Shown: positions 26,412-38,241, counted from the first letter of the stretch. The stretch: DNA of 64,000 nucleotides from Opitutia bacterium Tous-C4FEB (GCA_002304445.1 NEVA01000001.1:62001-126000), one strand, 5' to 3'. Program-made: numbers and translations. Notes: generated from the letters alone by a model not told the origin.

Positions 26412-26710
26412 ACCCGCCTGTGCACAGCATCCGCTTCGCCCGGACCGACATTTCGGACGTCCACCCGAGCGGCGACGAGATTATCTCGCGGGTTTACCTG
26501 AACGAGACGGCGGCGCCCGTCGGCCTCGTACTGCGCGTGGCGGGATTTTGGGCCTATCGCTTGGTCGATGGACCGTCGCCCGTCCTCGACGGCCGACTCA
26601 CCCGCCGAGATCTCGAACGCCAGATCACCCTTTTTCACCTTGGCGAGGTCCCATGCGCCCCCGCCGCCGATGACACGACGATGCAGCCAGAGTTCGACGC
26701 TGCCATCTGA
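26408..26710 (+). CDS. Small protein of unknown function, coupled to the arm-domain gene
   Basis: 100 residues that I do not recognise. It is rich in acidic and hydrophobic residues. A likely beta region (IISRVYLNETAAPVGLVLRVAGFWAYRLVDG) precedes a short charged helix (LTRRDLERQITLFHLGEVP). There is no signal peptide or membrane helix. It starts at 26408 inside the stop of the preceding gene (ATGA), which supports a two-gene unit. Codon use looks like that of the neighbours. Function cannot be inferred. Confidence 0.5.
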   Translation: MNPPVHSIRFARTDISDVHPSGDEIISRVYLNETAAPVGLVLRVAGFWAYRLVDGPSPVLDGRLTRRDLERQITLFHLGEVPCAPAADDTTMQPEFDAAI

Positions 26711-26822
26711 TTTAACCTGCACGTCGAAGCTGCGGCCGAGATCGAAGTGGTCAGCAATGCCGTTTCGCTCGTCGCCCGTTTCGCGCCTTGCCGCGTCGCG
26801 GGCATTGTTGAATTGTACGCCT

Positions 26823-27848
26823 ATGCGCCCCACCCCTCGCCGCCTGTTTGCCTTCGCCGTCGCGTTGCTCGCCGCCGCGCCGCTTTCCACCGTTGCCTCC
26901 ACCGCCGAGATGGCCACCGCGGCCAAAAACTTCCTTGCCGGCCTCGATCCCGCGCAGACCGCGAAAGCGGTACTGCCGCTGAACGCGCCCGAGCGCGAGA
27001 AATGGTTCTTCGTTCCCATCGCCCGCGACGGCGTGCCGCTCAAGGCGATGACCGCCCCACAGCAAGAACTCGCCCGCGCGCTCCTTCGGTCCGGCCTCAG
27101 CCAACGCGGCGCCGCCCGCGCCGAGACCATCATCACCCTCGAAAATGTGCTCCGCGAAATCGAAAAGGACCCGGTCCGGCGCGATCCCTCTCTCTACTAC
27201 GTCACGATCTTCGGCGATCCCGCAAAAACACCCTGGGGTTGGCGTTTCGAAGGCCATCATCTGTCGCTCAACTTCACCATTTTCGACGCCGAGCGCGTAG
27301 CTATCACGCCGTCCTTCTTTGGCACCAATCCCGCCGAGGTCCGCGAAGGCCCGATGAAGGGCACCCGCGTCCTCGCCGAGGAGGAAGACCTCGGCCTCGC
27401 GCTCGTAAACTCCCTCGACGCCGCCCAGCGCGCGGTCGCCGTCATCGCGGCCAAAGCCCCGAACGATATCCTCACGAGCAACAAAATCCGCGTTGAGCCG
27501 CTCTCCCCCGCCGGCATCTCCGCCTCCGCCCTCACCGCGTCGCAGCGCGACCAGCTCCGCGCCTTGCTCCAACTTTATTTCACCCGCTACCGCGCCGAAA
27601 TCGCGGATCCCGCCCTCGCCGCCGCCACCGCTTCCAATCTCGAGGGCCTGACCTTCGCTTGGGCCGGCGTCCTCGATCGCAGCGCCGGGCACTATTACCG
27701 CATTCAGGGGAAAACCTTCGTGGTCGAATTCGACAATACCCAGAATCAGGCCAACCACGTCCACACGGTCTGGCGCAATTTCGACGGTGACTTCGGCCGC
27801 GATCTGCTCCGCGAGCACTACGCCCGCGACCACGCCAAGAAACCCTGA
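26823..27848 (+). CDS. DUF3500 domain-containing exported protein
   Basis: 341 residues from the ATG at 26823, which gives a signal peptide (MRPTPRRLFAFAVALLAAAPLSTVAS). The DUF3500 signature is clear: AKNFLAGLDPAQTAKAVLPL, REKWFFVPIARDGVPLKAMT, YYVTIFGDPAKTPWGWRFEGHHLSLNFTI (near 130-160) and HYYRIQGKTFVVEFDNTQNQANHVHTVWRNFDGDFG near the C-terminus. The role of this family is unknown; the conserved His, Asp and Glu residues suggest an enzyme. The upstream frame to 26568 overlaps the small gene and is not used. Confidence 0.88.
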   Translation: MRPTPRRLFAFAVALLAAAPLSTVASTAEMATAAKNFLAGLDPAQTAKAVLPLNAPEREKWFFVPIARDGVPLKAMTAPQQELARALLRSGLSQRGAARAETIITLENVLREIEKDPVRRDPSLYYVTIFGDPAKTPWGWRFEGHHLSLNFTIFDAERVAITPSFFGTNPAEVREGPMKGTRVLAEEEDLGLALVNSLDAAQRAVAVIAAKAPNDILTSNKIRVEPLSPAGISASALTASQRDQLRALLQLYFTRYRAEIADPALAAATASNLEGLTFAWAGVLDRSAGHYYRIQGKTFVVEFDNTQNQANHVHTVWRNFDGDFGRDLLREHYARDHAKKP

Positions 27849-27940
27849 TCGCCGGCCCCGCTCGCCGTTCATCCGTCCCCACGCCCACCGGTCAAGGGCC
27901 GGTTGCCCAACCCGCTTCTGCCAAAGCAATCTCCGCACCG

Positions 27941-28474
27941 ATGAAAACTTATCTGACCTACGGTTTCTACCTGTCGTGCGCGAGTGCGCTGCTCGTTTTC
28001 GCGCTCTATTTTCTCGGGCTCCACGATAGCGTGGAGAAACTGGGCACCGCTTCGACCGTCCAAACCGTCGTCGGCCTGGTCATCACTGTCGTTGGGATCG
28101 TGCTCGGCACCAAAGCGCGTCGCGCCGAAATTCCAGCCGAAGAAGCTTTCGGTTACGGATCCGCTCTCGGCGCCGGTTTCATGATCGCCCTGTTCGCCAC
28201 GCTGTTTGGCGCGGGCTTCAATCTGCTCTACTCCACCATGATCAATCCCGGCTTGACCGAGGTCATCCTCGAGGCCCAGACCGAAAAATTCGAAGCGGCC
28301 GGGATGAGCGCCGACGCCGCCGAGAAAGCGACCGCGATGGTGCGCAAGATGATGCATCCCGCCGTCCAATCGGCCATCGGCTTCGTCATGGGTTTGTTCT
28401 TCGGCACCTTGGTCTCGCTCGTCACCGCCGCGTTTCTCAAGCGGCCGGCCACCGACGAGGTTGTTTCTGCCTGA
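27941..28474 (+). CDS. DUF4199 family membrane protein
   Basis: 177 residues with about four membrane helices (approximately 5-27, 40-60, 78-100 and 143-166). The pattern KTYLTYGFYLSCASALLVFALYFLG, GIVLGTKARR and AFGYGSALGAGFMIALFATLFGAGFNLLYSTMINPG is that of DUF4199. A helical loop with ...EKATAMVRKMMHPAVQSAIGF connects helices 3 and 4. Function is unknown. It lies 92 bp after the DUF3500 gene and probably has its own or shared transcription. Confidence 0.85.
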   Translation: MKTYLTYGFYLSCASALLVFALYFLGLHDSVEKLGTASTVQTVVGLVITVVGIVLGTKARRAEIPAEEAFGYGSALGAGFMIALFATLFGAGFNLLYSTMINPGLTEVILEAQTEKFEAAGMSADAAEKATAMVRKMMHPAVQSAIGFVMGLFFGTLVSLVTAAFLKRPATDEVVSA

Positions 28475-28968
28475 GACGCGACGGCGCGCGCGGCGCGAAC
28501 CCTCGGGCACGCGGACCTGCAATTCGGGCGCAGACGCGGCGGGGCGCAGCGCCCCCAGTTCGGCCGCAAGTTTCAGCGGCTCGTCATCCTTGGCCGTGAG
28601 TGGCCGTCGTCTCTTTGCGCAGCGCGCGAGGGCATCGCGGTAGCGCGACGCGCCTTCGGATCGGGCGAAAATTCCACCTGCATCGCTATCTGGTCGAAGG
28701 TGGTTCATCTTTGGAAAAGTCCTCCATGCGGGAGTTGCGGTCATGCGCCTCTCAAGCGTCACGATCAGACCCGTTTGTCTGATCCGGCAAAAATAAATCT
28801 AACTGTCCTGAACACCGGTTGGGTGACGAAAAGGGGACAAAGTCGTAAAACCGGTCTCTCCACGAACCTTCGGCGTGAAATTTCCGGCAACAATTCCACT
28901 CTCGCTCTCGTCAGGCCCCCGCTAACACGTTTAGCTCAAACCACGCTTTTCTCCATTACATTTTCTTC
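28475..28968. other. 494-bp intergenic region before the efflux operon
   Basis: No convincing gene is visible. A minus-strand frame through the first 290 bp has an Arg/Ala-rich translation without a recognisable motif. The only clear structure is an 8-bp perfect palindrome at 28763-28783, listed separately. The last 170 bp are less GC-rich than the surroundings and probably hold the efflux promoter. Confidence 0.5.
28763..28783. promoter_or_regulatory. Perfect palindrome, possible operator of the RND operon
   Basis: GATCAGAC (28763-28770) and GTCTGATC (28776-28783) are exact inverted repeats with a 5-nt spacer, CCGTT. They lie about 190 bp before the adaptor ATG. No T run follows on either strand, so it is not a terminator. 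The size fits a dimeric TetR- or MarR-type site, but no regulator gene is adjacent. Confidence 0.4.
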
Positions 28969-30222
28969 ATGTCGAACGCTCCCTCTTCCTTCGGCCGTCG
29001 CTGGATTCTCTACACTTTGGTTGCCGGTGTTTTCGCCGGCGGCGTCTGGTATTTCGGAATCCGAAAGGTCGCCCCCACCATATCCGCCGGCTCTCCTTGG
29101 CGCAGCAACTCCATGGCGCCGACCCCCGTTCGGGCCGTGCCCACCACCAAACAAGACCTCGCGGTGCATCTTCGTGCCATCGGCACGGTCGCTCCGGTCA
29201 ACACCGTTACCGTGCGCAGCCGCGTCGAGGGCCAGTTACTCCAAGTCGCCTTCACCGAGGGCCAAGAGGTCGTCGCCGGCCAGTTGCTCGCCGAGATCGA
29301 CCCGACCCCCTACCGCCTCCGGCTCGCCCAGATGGAAGGCCAGCTGCGCCAAAGCGAATCCCAAGCCCGGACCGCCCAAAGCGACCTCGAGCGTTTCAAA
29401 CAGCTCCACGCCCAAACGCTGATTTCATCGCAACAACTCGAGGGCCAACAGGCCCTCGTATCCGAACGCCTCGGGGTGCTCGCCGCCGAGCAAGCCCAGG
29501 TCGAGGATGCCCGCCGCCAGCTCGCCTATACCCGCATCGAGGCTCCCATCGCCGGTCGCCTTGGTCTCCGCCAGGTTGATGCCGGTAATCTCGTCCGCCC
29601 CGGCGAAGCCGGCGGGCTCGTTGTGATCACCCAAACCCGCCCGATTTCCGTCATGTTCACGATCCCGGAGCTCGACCTGCAAAAGGTCATCGAGCCTCTT
29701 CGCGCCGGCGAAGCGCTGACCGTCGAGGCATGGGACCGCGGTGAAAATATCGTCCTCGCCACCGGCGCGTTGAGAACCGTGGACAACCAAATCGATCTCG
29801 CCACCGGCACGCTCCGGCTCAAAGCCGAGTTCCCCAACACCGACGAACGCCTCTTCCCCAATCAATTCGTCAATGTTCGCCTGCGCGTTCGCACGTTGAA
29901 GGACGCGATCGTCATCCCCGCTGTCGGCGTGCAATTCGGATCGCGCGGGCCCTACGCCTTTGTGGTCGGCGCAGAAAACAAAGTCGCCGTACGCGATCTC
30001 GTGCTCGGCCCCGTCGACGGCGCCATGCAGGCCGTCATCAAGGGTATTTCCCCAGGCGAACTCGTCGTCACCGAGGGCGTGGACCGGCTGAGAGAGGGCC
30101 GCCCCGTCACGATCATTTCCGGTGAATCCGCCCCACCGCTCCCGCCCGCCGCACCGGCCGCACCGGGTTCGGGTAAAGGTGCGCCCGACGCCGCCAAGAA
30201 AAAGAAGAAATCAGGCGCATGA
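28969..30222 (+). CDS. RND efflux periplasmic adaptor subunit (MdtA/MexA-like)
   Basis: 417 residues. An N-terminal membrane anchor ([20 protein letters not shown], about 10-29) is followed by the lipoyl/barrel-sandwich domain split by a coiled-coil hairpin: [30 protein letters not shown], then helices about 105-165, then [24 protein letters not shown] beta-barrel domain with [13 protein letters not shown] and a C-terminal membrane-proximal domain follow; the tail is Pro/Ala/Lys-rich. It bridges the inner-membrane pump and an outer-membrane channel. Its stop overlaps the first permease start (ATGA). No TolC-like gene is in the window. Confidence 0.94.
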   Translation: MSNAPSSFGRRWILYTLVAGVFAGGVWYFGIRKVAPTISAGSPWRSNSMAPTPVRAVPTTKQDLAVHLRAIGTVAPVNTVTVRSRVEGQLLQVAFTEGQEVVAGQLLAEIDPTPYRLRLAQMEGQLRQSESQARTAQSDLERFKQLHAQTLISSQQLEGQQALVSERLGVLAAEQAQVEDARRQLAYTRIEAPIAGRLGLRQVDAGNLVRPGEAGGLVVITQTRPISVMFTIPELDLQKVIEPLRAGEALTVEAWDRGENIVLATGALRTVDNQIDLATGTLRLKAEFPNTDERLFPNQFVNVRLRVRTLKDAIVIPAVGVQFGSRGPYAFVVGAENKVAVRDLVLGPVDGAMQAVIKGISPGELVVTEGVDRLREGRPVTIISGESAPPLPPAAPAAPGSGKGAPDAAKKKKKSGA

Positions 30223-33200
30223 GCCCGTCACGTCCGTTTATTCTCCGGCCGGTCGCGACCAGCCTGCTGATGGTCGCCTTGCTGCTGTCCGGCATCATGG
30301 CCTACCGGCTCCTCCCGGTCGCCGCGCTGCCGCAGGTCGATTTCCCGACCATCCAGATTTTTACGTTTTATCCCGGCGCGAGCCCCGGCGTCACCGCCAG
30401 CGCCATCACCGCTCCGCTCGAACGCCGCTTCGGCCAGATCCCCGGCGTCAACCAGATGTCCTCGTCCAGCTCGGGCGGCTCCTCGGTCATCACGCTCCAG
30501 TTTTCCCTCGAAGTTTCGATGGGCGTCGCCGAGCAGGAGGTTCAGGCCGCCATCAACGCCGCCAGCAATCTCCTGCCCAACGACCTCCCGACCCCGCCGA
30601 TCTACCGCAAGGTCAACCCCGCCGACACGCCCATCCTCACCCTCGCCGTCACTTCGGCGAGCATGCCGTTACCGAGGGTCCACGATCTCGTGGACACCCG
30701 CATCGCCCAAAAACTCGCGCAGATTCCCGGCGTCGGCATGGTCAGTCTCGCCGGCGGCCAACGTCCGGCCGTCCGCGTGCAAATCAATCCGGGCGAGCTC
30801 GCCGCCCGCGGCCTCAGCCTCGCCGAGGTGCGCACCGCCATCGGCGCCGCCAGCGTTAACGGTCCCAAGGGCAGTTTCGACGGCCCTCTCCGCGCGATCC
30901 TGATGGACGCAAACGACCAGCTCCGCTCCGTCGAGGAATACCGCAATTTGATCATCGCCTGGCGGGATAACGCCCCGCTCCGCCTCGGCGACGTCGCCCG
31001 CATCGAGAACGCCGCCGAAGATCGTCGTCTTGCCGCGTGGTCCGGCGAACTCCCCGCCGTCCTGATCAACGTCCAGCGGCAACCCGGGGCCAACGTCATC
31101 GAGGTGGTTGATCGCGTGCGTCAATTGCTCCCGCAGCTTTCCGCCAGCCTGCCCGCGTCGGTCGATGTCGAAGTCCTCACCGATCGCACCCAGAGCATCC
31201 GCGCCTCCGTGCGCGCCGTGGAATTCGAGCTGATCTTCGCCATCGGCCTCGTCGTCCTCGTGACGTTCATGTTCCTCCGGAATTTCGCCGCCACGATCAT
31301 CCCGAGCATCGCCGTGCCGTTGTCGCTCATCGGCACGTTCGGCGTGATGTATCTCGCCGGGTATTCGATCAACATCCTCACGCTGATGGCGCTCACCGTC
31401 GCCACCGGTTTCGTCGTGGACGATGCCATCGTGATGCTCGAAAACATCGCCCGCTACCGTGAAGAGGGCGCCTCCCCGATGGAAGCCGCGCTCAAGGGTG
31501 CCGCGCAGATCGGCTTCACCCTCGTCTCGCTGACAATCTCGCTCATCGCCGTGCTGATCCCGCTGCTCTTCATGGGCGACGTCGTCGGCCGGCTGTTTCA
31601 CGAATTCGCGATCACTCTCGCCGTCGCGATTTTGATCTCCCTCGTCGTCTCCCTCACGCTCACGCCGATGATGTGCGCGCGCATGTTGCCCGAACCGCCC
31701 GCCCACGGTTCCGTGAAAACCACCTTCCTCGACACCGTGATCGCGCGCTACGCCGTCTGGCTCGACTGGGTGCTGCTTCGCCAACGCGCCACCTTGCTGG
31801 TCACCCTCGGCACGTTGGTCCTCACCGCCGTCCTCTACGTGATCGTGCCAAAAGGGTTTTTCCCCGTGCAGGACAACGCCGCGATCCTCGCCGTCACCGA
31901 AGCCCCGCAGTCGGTTTCTTTCGCCGCGATGGCCGAGCGCCAGCAAGCCCTCGCCCGCATCGTGCTGGCCGATCCCGCGGTGCTCAGCCTCTCGTCGTTC
32001 ATCGGAGTCGACGGCACCAACGCGACGCTCAACAGCGGCCGGATGCTCATCAACCTGAAGCGCCATCAGGACCGACCCGATTCCGCGCTCGAGATCATCG
32101 AGCGTCTCCGCACCGCCGCCCTCGCCGTTCCCGGCATCACGCTCTACATGCAGCCCGTGCAGGAACTCACGATCGAGGACAAGGTGAGCCGCACGCAATT
32201 TCAGTTCACGCTGACCAGCCCCGACGAACAACTGCTCCAGTCATGGGTACCGACGTTGGTCGAGCGTCTGCGGGAAAAGACCGCTCTCTCCGATGTCGTG
32301 AGCGACCAGCAAGACGAGGGGCTGCAGGCCTTCATCGAGATCGACCGCGACGCCGCCAGCCGCCTCGGCGTCAGCGTGGCCGACATCGACGACGCGCTCT
32401 ACAGCGCCTACGGCCAACGCCAAGTTTCCACGCTGTTCACCCAATCGAGCCAGTATCGCGTCGTGCTCGAAGTCGATCCACGCCTCGCCACCAGTCCCGC
32501 CGCGCTCACCGGGCTTTTCGTGCGGACCCGCGCCGGAGCGCCCGTGCCGCTGTCGAGCATCGCCCGCGTCTCGGAGCGCTCGACCACGCTCCTCATCAAT
32601 CACGTCGGCCAATTTCCCGCCGCGACCGTTTCGTTCAACCTCGGGGCCGATGCCTCGCTTGGCGACGCTGTCACAGCGATCGAGAAAACCGCCGCCGAAC
32701 TCGGCGTGCCGCCCGCGATCGAGCTCCAATTCCAAGGGGCGGCCCACGCCTTCCGCTCCTCCCTTTCCAGCACGTTGCTGCTCATTCTCGCCGCCGTTCT
32801 TACCATGTATCTGGTCTTGGGCGTGCTTTACGAAAGCCTCATTCATCCGATCACGATTCTCTCGACGCTTCCTTCGGCCGCCGTCGGTGCGTTGCTGGCG
32901 CTCTGGTTCACCGGCCGGCCGCTCGATATGATCGCGATCATCGGAATCATTCTGCTCATCGGCCTCGTTAAAAAGAACGGTATCATGATGGTCGATTTTG
33001 CCCTTGAGGCCACCCGCCAGCGCGGGCTTTCCGCCGTCGAAGCGATCCGCGAGGCCGCCCTACTCCGCTTCCGCCCAATTCTCATGACCACGCTCGCCGC
33101 GCTCTTCGGCGCGCTTCCGCTCATGCTCTCGAACGGTTCCGGCGCCGAACTCCGTCAACCGCTCGGTCTCGTCATGGTCGGCGGTCTGATCGTGAGCCAG

Positions 33201-33344
33201 ATTCTCACGATCTTCACCACGCCCGTCGTCTACCTCTACTTTGACCGGCTCGCGCAGCGGATCAGCCCCAGCCCCGTGCGCGCACCTCGGCCCACCCCGT
33301 CCCCGCTCGTGCCCGGCCCGCTCGCCGGCCCCGCTTCGCGATGA
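30219..33344 (+). CDS. RND multidrug efflux permease, first of a pair (MdtB-like)
   Basis: 1041 residues, the usual size for an HAE1-type RND pump with 12 membrane helices and two large periplasmic loops. It starts [25 protein letters not shown]. Helix 4 carries the proton-relay pair in [18 protein letters not shown], and the second half repeats with [21 protein letters not shown]. It starts within the adaptor stop and its own stop overlaps the second permease start (ATGA). Two-permease operons such as MdtABC form heterotrimeric pumps. The substrate cannot be predicted. Confidence 0.95.
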   Translation: MSPSRPFILRPVATSLLMVALLLSGIMAYRLLPVAALPQVDFPTIQIFTFYPGASPGVTASAITAPLERRFGQIPGVNQMSSSSSGGSSVITLQFSLEVSMGVAEQEVQAAINAASNLLPNDLPTPPIYRKVNPADTPILTLAVTSASMPLPRVHDLVDTRIAQKLAQIPGVGMVSLAGGQRPAVRVQINPGELAARGLSLAEVRTAIGAASVNGPKGSFDGPLRAILMDANDQLRSVEEYRNLIIAWRDNAPLRLGDVARIENAAEDRRLAAWSGELPAVLINVQRQPGANVIEVVDRVRQLLPQLSASLPASVDVEVLTDRTQSIRASVRAVEFELIFAIGLVVLVTFMFLRNFAATIIPSIAVPLSLIGTFGVMYLAGYSINILTLMALTVATGFVVDDAIVMLENIARYREEGASPMEAALKGAAQIGFTLVSLTISLIAVLIPLLFMGDVVGRLFHEFAITLAVAILISLVVSLTLTPMMCARMLPEPPAHGSVKTTFLDTVIARYAVWLDWVLLRQRATLLVTLGTLVLTAVLYVIVPKGFFPVQDNAAILAVTEAPQSVSFAAMAERQQALARIVLADPAVLSLSSFIGVDGTNATLNSGRMLINLKRHQDRPDSALEIIERLRTAALAVPGITLYMQPVQELTIEDKVSRTQFQFTLTSPDEQLLQSWVPTLVERLREKTALSDVVSDQQDEGLQAFIEIDRDAASRLGVSVADIDDALYSAYGQRQVSTLFTQSSQYRVVLEVDPRLATSPAALTGLFVRTRAGAPVPLSSIARVSERSTTLLINHVGQFPAATVSFNLGADASLGDAVTAIEKTAAELGVPPAIELQFQGAAHAFRSSLSSTLLLILAAVLTMYLVLGVLYESLIHPITILSTLPSAAVGALLALWFTGRPLDMIAIIGIILLIGLVKKNGIMMVDFALEATRQRGLSAVEAIREAALLRFRPILMTTLAALFGALPLMLSNGSGAELRQPLGLVMVGGLIVSQILTIFTTPVVYLYFDRLAQRISPSPVRAPRPTPSPLVPGPLAGPASR

Positions 33345-36300
33345 ACCTTTCCCGCCCCTTCGTCCGCCGGCCCATCGCGAGCAGTCTGATCGCGGTCGCC
33401 ATCATCTTGGCGGGGGCTCTCGCCTACCGGTTGCTCCCGGTCGCGCCCTTGCCGCAAGTGGACTTTCCCACGATCCGCGTCAATGCCTCGCTCCCCGGCG
33501 CGAGCCCCGAAACCATCGCCGCCAGCGTTTCCGCCCCGCTCGAACGCGCGCTCGGCGCCATCTCCGGGGTGACCGCGATCACCGCCGATAATCGCCAAGG
33601 CTCGGTCAGCATCACCCTTGAATTCGGTTTCAACCGCGACATCGACGCCGCCGCCCGCGACGTCCAAGCCGCGATCAACGCCTCCCGCGGCCAGCTTCCC
33701 GCCGGCATGCCCGGCAACCCCACCTACCGGAAATCCAATCCGTCGCAGGCCCCGATCATGGCCCTCGCGCTCAGCTCGCCGAACCTCTCCCCGGGTACAC
33801 TCTACGATACCGCCGCCACCGTCCTCGCGCAAAAAATTTCCCAGATCAACGGCGTCGGCGAGGTCTCCGTCGGCGGCAGTTCGTTGCCCGCCGTGCGCGT
33901 GCAGTTAAACCCGCATGCACTCGCCCACCACGGCATCGCCCTCGACGAGGTCCGTCGCACGATTTCATCCGCCAACTCCATCCGGCCGCGCGGGGCCATC
34001 GAAAGCGCCGACCGGCAATGGCAGGTCCAGATCAGCGACCAACTTCGCCGCGCCGAAGAGTATCTGCCGCTTATCATCCGCTACCGCGACGGCGCGCCCA
34101 TCCGCTTGGGCGACGTGGCCAAGGTCACCGACTCCGTCGAGGACCGCTACAGCAGCGGCTTTCACAACGACCGCCCGGCCGTCGTTCTGATGATCAGCCG
34201 CCAACCTGGGGCCAACATCATCGCGACGATCGACGCGATCTCCGACCAACTGCCCACCCTTCGCGCCCTCCTGCCCGCCGACTCCGATCTCTCCGTCGTC
34301 ATGGACCGCTCACCCGGCATCCGCGCCACCCTGCGCGAATCCGAGCATACGCTCATGATTTCCGCCGGGCTCGTCATGCTCGTGGTGTTTTTGTTTCTCG
34401 GCAGCGCCCGTGCCGCCCTCATCCCGAGTCTCGCGATCCCCGTGTCCCTCATCGGCACGTTCGCGATCATGTATCTCTACGGTTTCTCGCTCAACAATCT
34501 GTCGCTGATGGCTCTGATCGTCGCGGCCGGGCTCGTGGTGGACGACGCCATCGTCGTGCTCGAGAACATCTCCCGCCACATCGAGCGCGGGCTCTCCCCG
34601 TTCCGCGCGGCGATGCGCGGCTCCGCCGAAGTCGGCTTCACGCTGCTCGCGATGAATCTCTCCCTCGTCGCGGTCTTCATCTCGATTTTGTTCATGGGCG
34701 GCCTGGTCGAGAAACTCTTCCGCGAGTTCTCCATCACCCTCGCCGCTGCGATGCTGCTCTCCCTCGCCGTTTCGCTCACCCTCACGCCGAGCCTCTGCTC
34801 GCGTTGGCTCGTCAAAAAAGACGCCCGCCCGCCCGGGCCGCTGCGCCGCACGACCGAACGCGCCTTCGACGCCGTTCGCGGCACCTACGCCAAGTCCCTC
34901 GGTTGGGTCCTGCGTCACTCGACGCTCACGTTGATCGTCCTGCTGGGCACGATCGCCCTGAATGTCTCGCTCTACATCAATATCCCCAAGGGATTTCTCC
35001 CCAACCAAGACACCGGCCAGCTCAGCGGATTTGCCCGCGGCGACGACGCGTTTTCCTACCAGGTCATGCAGCCGAAGATCGATATCTACCGGAAGTATAT
35101 CCTCTCCGATCCTGCCGTCCAAGATGTGATCGGCAGCTCCGGCGGCACCAGCGGCATCAGCAACTCGCGCATGATGGTCCGGCTCAAGCCGCTCGCCGAG
35201 CGCGGCATCTCGGCCAACGACGTCGTCAACCGGATGCGGCTAAACGCACCCCAGGTCCCGGGCGGCATGTTGTGGCTCATGCCCACGCAGGATCTCGAAG
35301 CCCCGCGGATGTCCGACGGCGGCGGGCACAGTCTGTCTTTGATGGGCGACGACATCCGCCAGATTCGGATCTGGGCCCCCAAGGTCACCGCCGCATTGGA
35401 GGAGTTGCCGGAGCTGACCGACATCGACGGCCCAAGCGAAGGCGGCACCACCCAGGTGAGTCTCAAGATTGATCGCGAAGCCGCCCGCCGTCTTGGCGTC
35501 GACATGCAGTTGATCTCCTCGGTGCTCAACAGCTCGTTCAGCCAACGCCAGGTCGCGACGCTCTACGACCGTTTGAACCAATACCGTGTGGTGATGGAGT
35601 TGGAGCCCCAGTTCACGGCCGACCCCGCTGTGCTCGACCAAGTCCAAGTCATCGGCGCCGGCGGCACCCGCGTTCCGCTCTCCGCGTTCACCCGTTACGA
35701 TTACTCACTGGTCGACGACCGCGTGCGCCATCGCAACCAGTTCGCTTCGGAGTCCGTCGGTTTCTCCTTGGCCGAGGGCGTCTCGCTCGATCAGGGCCTC
35801 GCCGCGATCGATACCGCGATGGCGAAGATCATGTTGCCCACCAGCATCCAGGCGAAGATGTCCGGCGCGGCGAATAATTTCCAAAAGAGCGTGCAGACCC
35901 AACCGCTGCTCATCCTCGGCGTACTCATCGCCGTCTACCTCGTGCTCGGCGTGCTTTACGAAAGCCTCATTCACCCGCTCACGATTCTCTCCACCTTGCC
36001 GTCCGCGGGTCTCGGTGCGTTCCTCGCGCTCCGCCTCACCGGCACGGAGTTTTCCCTCATCGCGCTGCTCGGATTGTTTCTGCTCATCGGTATCGTGATG
36101 AAGAACGCAATTCTGATGATCGACTTCGCCATCGCCACCGAGCGCAACGAGGGCCGCAGCCCCCGCGAAGCGATCTACGAAGCCGCGCTCATGCGCCTGC
36201 GCCCGATCTTGATGACCAACTTCGCCGCACTGCTCGGCGCGTTGCCCTTGGTGCTCGCCAGCGGCGAAGGCGTGGAACTGCGGCGCCCCCTCGGCCTCGC

Positions 36301-36472
36301 GATCGTCGGCGGGCTGATGGTCAGCCAACTCCTCACCCTCTACACCGTGCCTGTCGTCTACCTCTGGCTCGACCGCGTCGGCCGCGCGACCCGGTGCCTG
36401 TGGCGCGGCGCCCCCGCGCCGGCCGTGCCGCCCACGGCAGTGCCTTCCGCCAGTCGATTGTCCGAGCTGTAG
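33341..36472 (+). CDS. RND multidrug efflux permease, second of a pair (MdtC-like)
   Basis: 1043 residues, a paralogue of the gene just upstream and collinear with it throughout ([42 protein letters not shown] with both relay Asp residues; [22 protein letters not shown]). DNA identity is high around the ninth to tenth helix (for example the [11 protein letters not shown] coding segments at 32818 and 35946), as expected for ancient tandem duplication with possible gene conversion. It overlaps the first permease by 4 bp, giving a coupled adaptor-permease-permease operon. Confidence 0.95.
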   Translation: MNLSRPFVRRPIASSLIAVAIILAGALAYRLLPVAPLPQVDFPTIRVNASLPGASPETIAASVSAPLERALGAISGVTAITADNRQGSVSITLEFGFNRDIDAAARDVQAAINASRGQLPAGMPGNPTYRKSNPSQAPIMALALSSPNLSPGTLYDTAATVLAQKISQINGVGEVSVGGSSLPAVRVQLNPHALAHHGIALDEVRRTISSANSIRPRGAIESADRQWQVQISDQLRRAEEYLPLIIRYRDGAPIRLGDVAKVTDSVEDRYSSGFHNDRPAVVLMISRQPGANIIATIDAISDQLPTLRALLPADSDLSVVMDRSPGIRATLRESEHTLMISAGLVMLVVFLFLGSARAALIPSLAIPVSLIGTFAIMYLYGFSLNNLSLMALIVAAGLVVDDAIVVLENISRHIERGLSPFRAAMRGSAEVGFTLLAMNLSLVAVFISILFMGGLVEKLFREFSITLAAAMLLSLAVSLTLTPSLCSRWLVKKDARPPGPLRRTTERAFDAVRGTYAKSLGWVLRHSTLTLIVLLGTIALNVSLYINIPKGFLPNQDTGQLSGFARGDDAFSYQVMQPKIDIYRKYILSDPAVQDVIGSSGGTSGISNSRMMVRLKPLAERGISANDVVNRMRLNAPQVPGGMLWLMPTQDLEAPRMSDGGGHSLSLMGDDIRQIRIWAPKVTAALEELPELTDIDGPSEGGTTQVSLKIDREAARRLGVDMQLISSVLNSSFSQRQVATLYDRLNQYRVVMELEPQFTADPAVLDQVQVIGAGGTRVPLSAFTRYDYSLVDDRVRHRNQFASESVGFSLAEGVSLDQGLAAIDTAMAKIMLPTSIQAKMSGAANNFQKSVQTQPLLILGVLIAVYLVLGVLYESLIHPLTILSTLPSAGLGAFLALRLTGTEFSLIALLGLFLLIGIVMKNAILMIDFAIATERNEGRSPREAIYEAALMRLRPILMTNFAALLGALPLVLASGEGVELRRPLGLAIVGGLMVSQLLTLYTVPVVYLWLDRVGRATRCLWRGAPAPAVPPTAVPSASRLSEL

Positions 36473-36503
36473 AACCCACCGCCGGTCGGGCGTTAACCGC
36501 CCC

Positions 36504-36576
36504 GGTGGAGCCTGATGTCCCCATCGGGCTTCCCACGTCCACGTCCGAAAGCCCGATGCGGACATCGGGCTCCACC
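36504..36576. repeat. REPIN: paired inverted REP elements, GATGTCC hairpin family
   Basis: Arms 36504-36530 and 36550-36576 are 27 nt each and match as inverted repeats at 25 of 27 positions. Each begins with GGTGGAGC and contains an internal hairpin (CCCGATG-TCCG-CATCGGG in the right arm read on minus; CCTGATG-TCCC-CATCGGG in the left). The two differences fall at a G-T/G-C pair and in the loop, so both hairpins stay paired. It lies between the second RND permease stop and the rhaM stop. Confidence 0.85.
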
Positions 36577-36582
36577 TTCGGG

Positions 36583-36897
36583 TCAATCCAAGTGGAACAC
36601 CTCGTCGAGTCCGGTCGCAACCGGGCTGTTGTCCGCGTTGCTCGGCATCAGTTCGCGCATGTGCGCCCACCATCGCCGACACACCTCGGTCTGCGCGATC
36701 GCAGCCCATTGCGCTTCATCCTCGATCTCCGCGTAACCGAAGAGCTGCCGCGTCTCCGGGTGCAAAAAAATCGAATAGTTGGCGACACCGTGCGCCTTCA
36801 GGACCTCCTCCAACTCGGGCCAAATCGGCGAATGCCGACGCCGGTATTCGGCCTCAAGTCCGGGATGCACCGACATAACGAACGCTTTGCGGATCAT
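36583..36897 (-). CDS. rhaM: L-rhamnose mutarotase
   Basis: 104 residues from the ATG at 36897 (MIRKAFVMSVHPGLEAEYRR); the frame upstream to 37014 runs through a repeat and is not used. The RhaM pattern is complete: VHPGLEAEYRRRHSPIWPELEEVL with the catalytic His, NYSIFLHPETRQLFGYAEIED, and CRRWWAHMRELM. It interconverts rhamnose anomers. No other rhamnose gene is in the window. The gene is tightly bracketed by two REPINs of different families (36504-36576 and 36911-37000), which may hint at local mobility or just at REPIN-tolerant spacers. Confidence 0.92.
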   Translation of the reverse strand: MIRKAFVMSVHPGLEAEYRRRHSPIWPELEEVLKAHGVANYSIFLHPETRQLFGYAEIEDEAQWAAIAQTEVCRRWWAHMRELMPSNADNSPVATGLDEVFHLD

Positions 36898-36910
36898 AGA
36901 GAAAATTCCT

Positions 36911-37000
36911 GAGGTCAGGACGCCTCTCCGAGGCGTCCTCCTCCTGCCGGCACGTTGGTTGCCCGCCGAGGCGGACGGCTCGGAGAGCCGTCCCGACCTC
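36911..37000. repeat. REPIN: paired inverted REP elements, GCTCTCCGAGC hairpin family
   Basis: Arms 36911-36938 and 36973-37000 are 28 nt each and match at 25 of 28 positions as inverted repeats. Each arm holds a hairpin with a TCC loop: GGACGCCTC-TCC-GAGGCGTCC on the left, and GGACGGCTC-TCC-GAGCCGTCC on the right read on minus. Two of the three differences are at positions that pair with each other in the hairpin (C-G versus G-C), a compensatory change. The outer head is GAGGTC. It fills the gap between argG and rhaM. Confidence 0.85.
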
Positions 37001-37014
37001 GAAGAAGGCCTCAC

Positions 37015-38241
<1,227 letters not shown>

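Noticed and set aside
28475-28762. Minus-strand small frame overlapping the DUF4199 end as a gene
   Set aside because: Arg/Ala-rich translation with no recognisable motif, and it runs into the antisense of a well-supported membrane protein.
30669-32231. 520-residue minus-strand frame antisense to the first RND permease
   Set aside because: Charged low-complexity translation typical of the reverse strand of RND genes.
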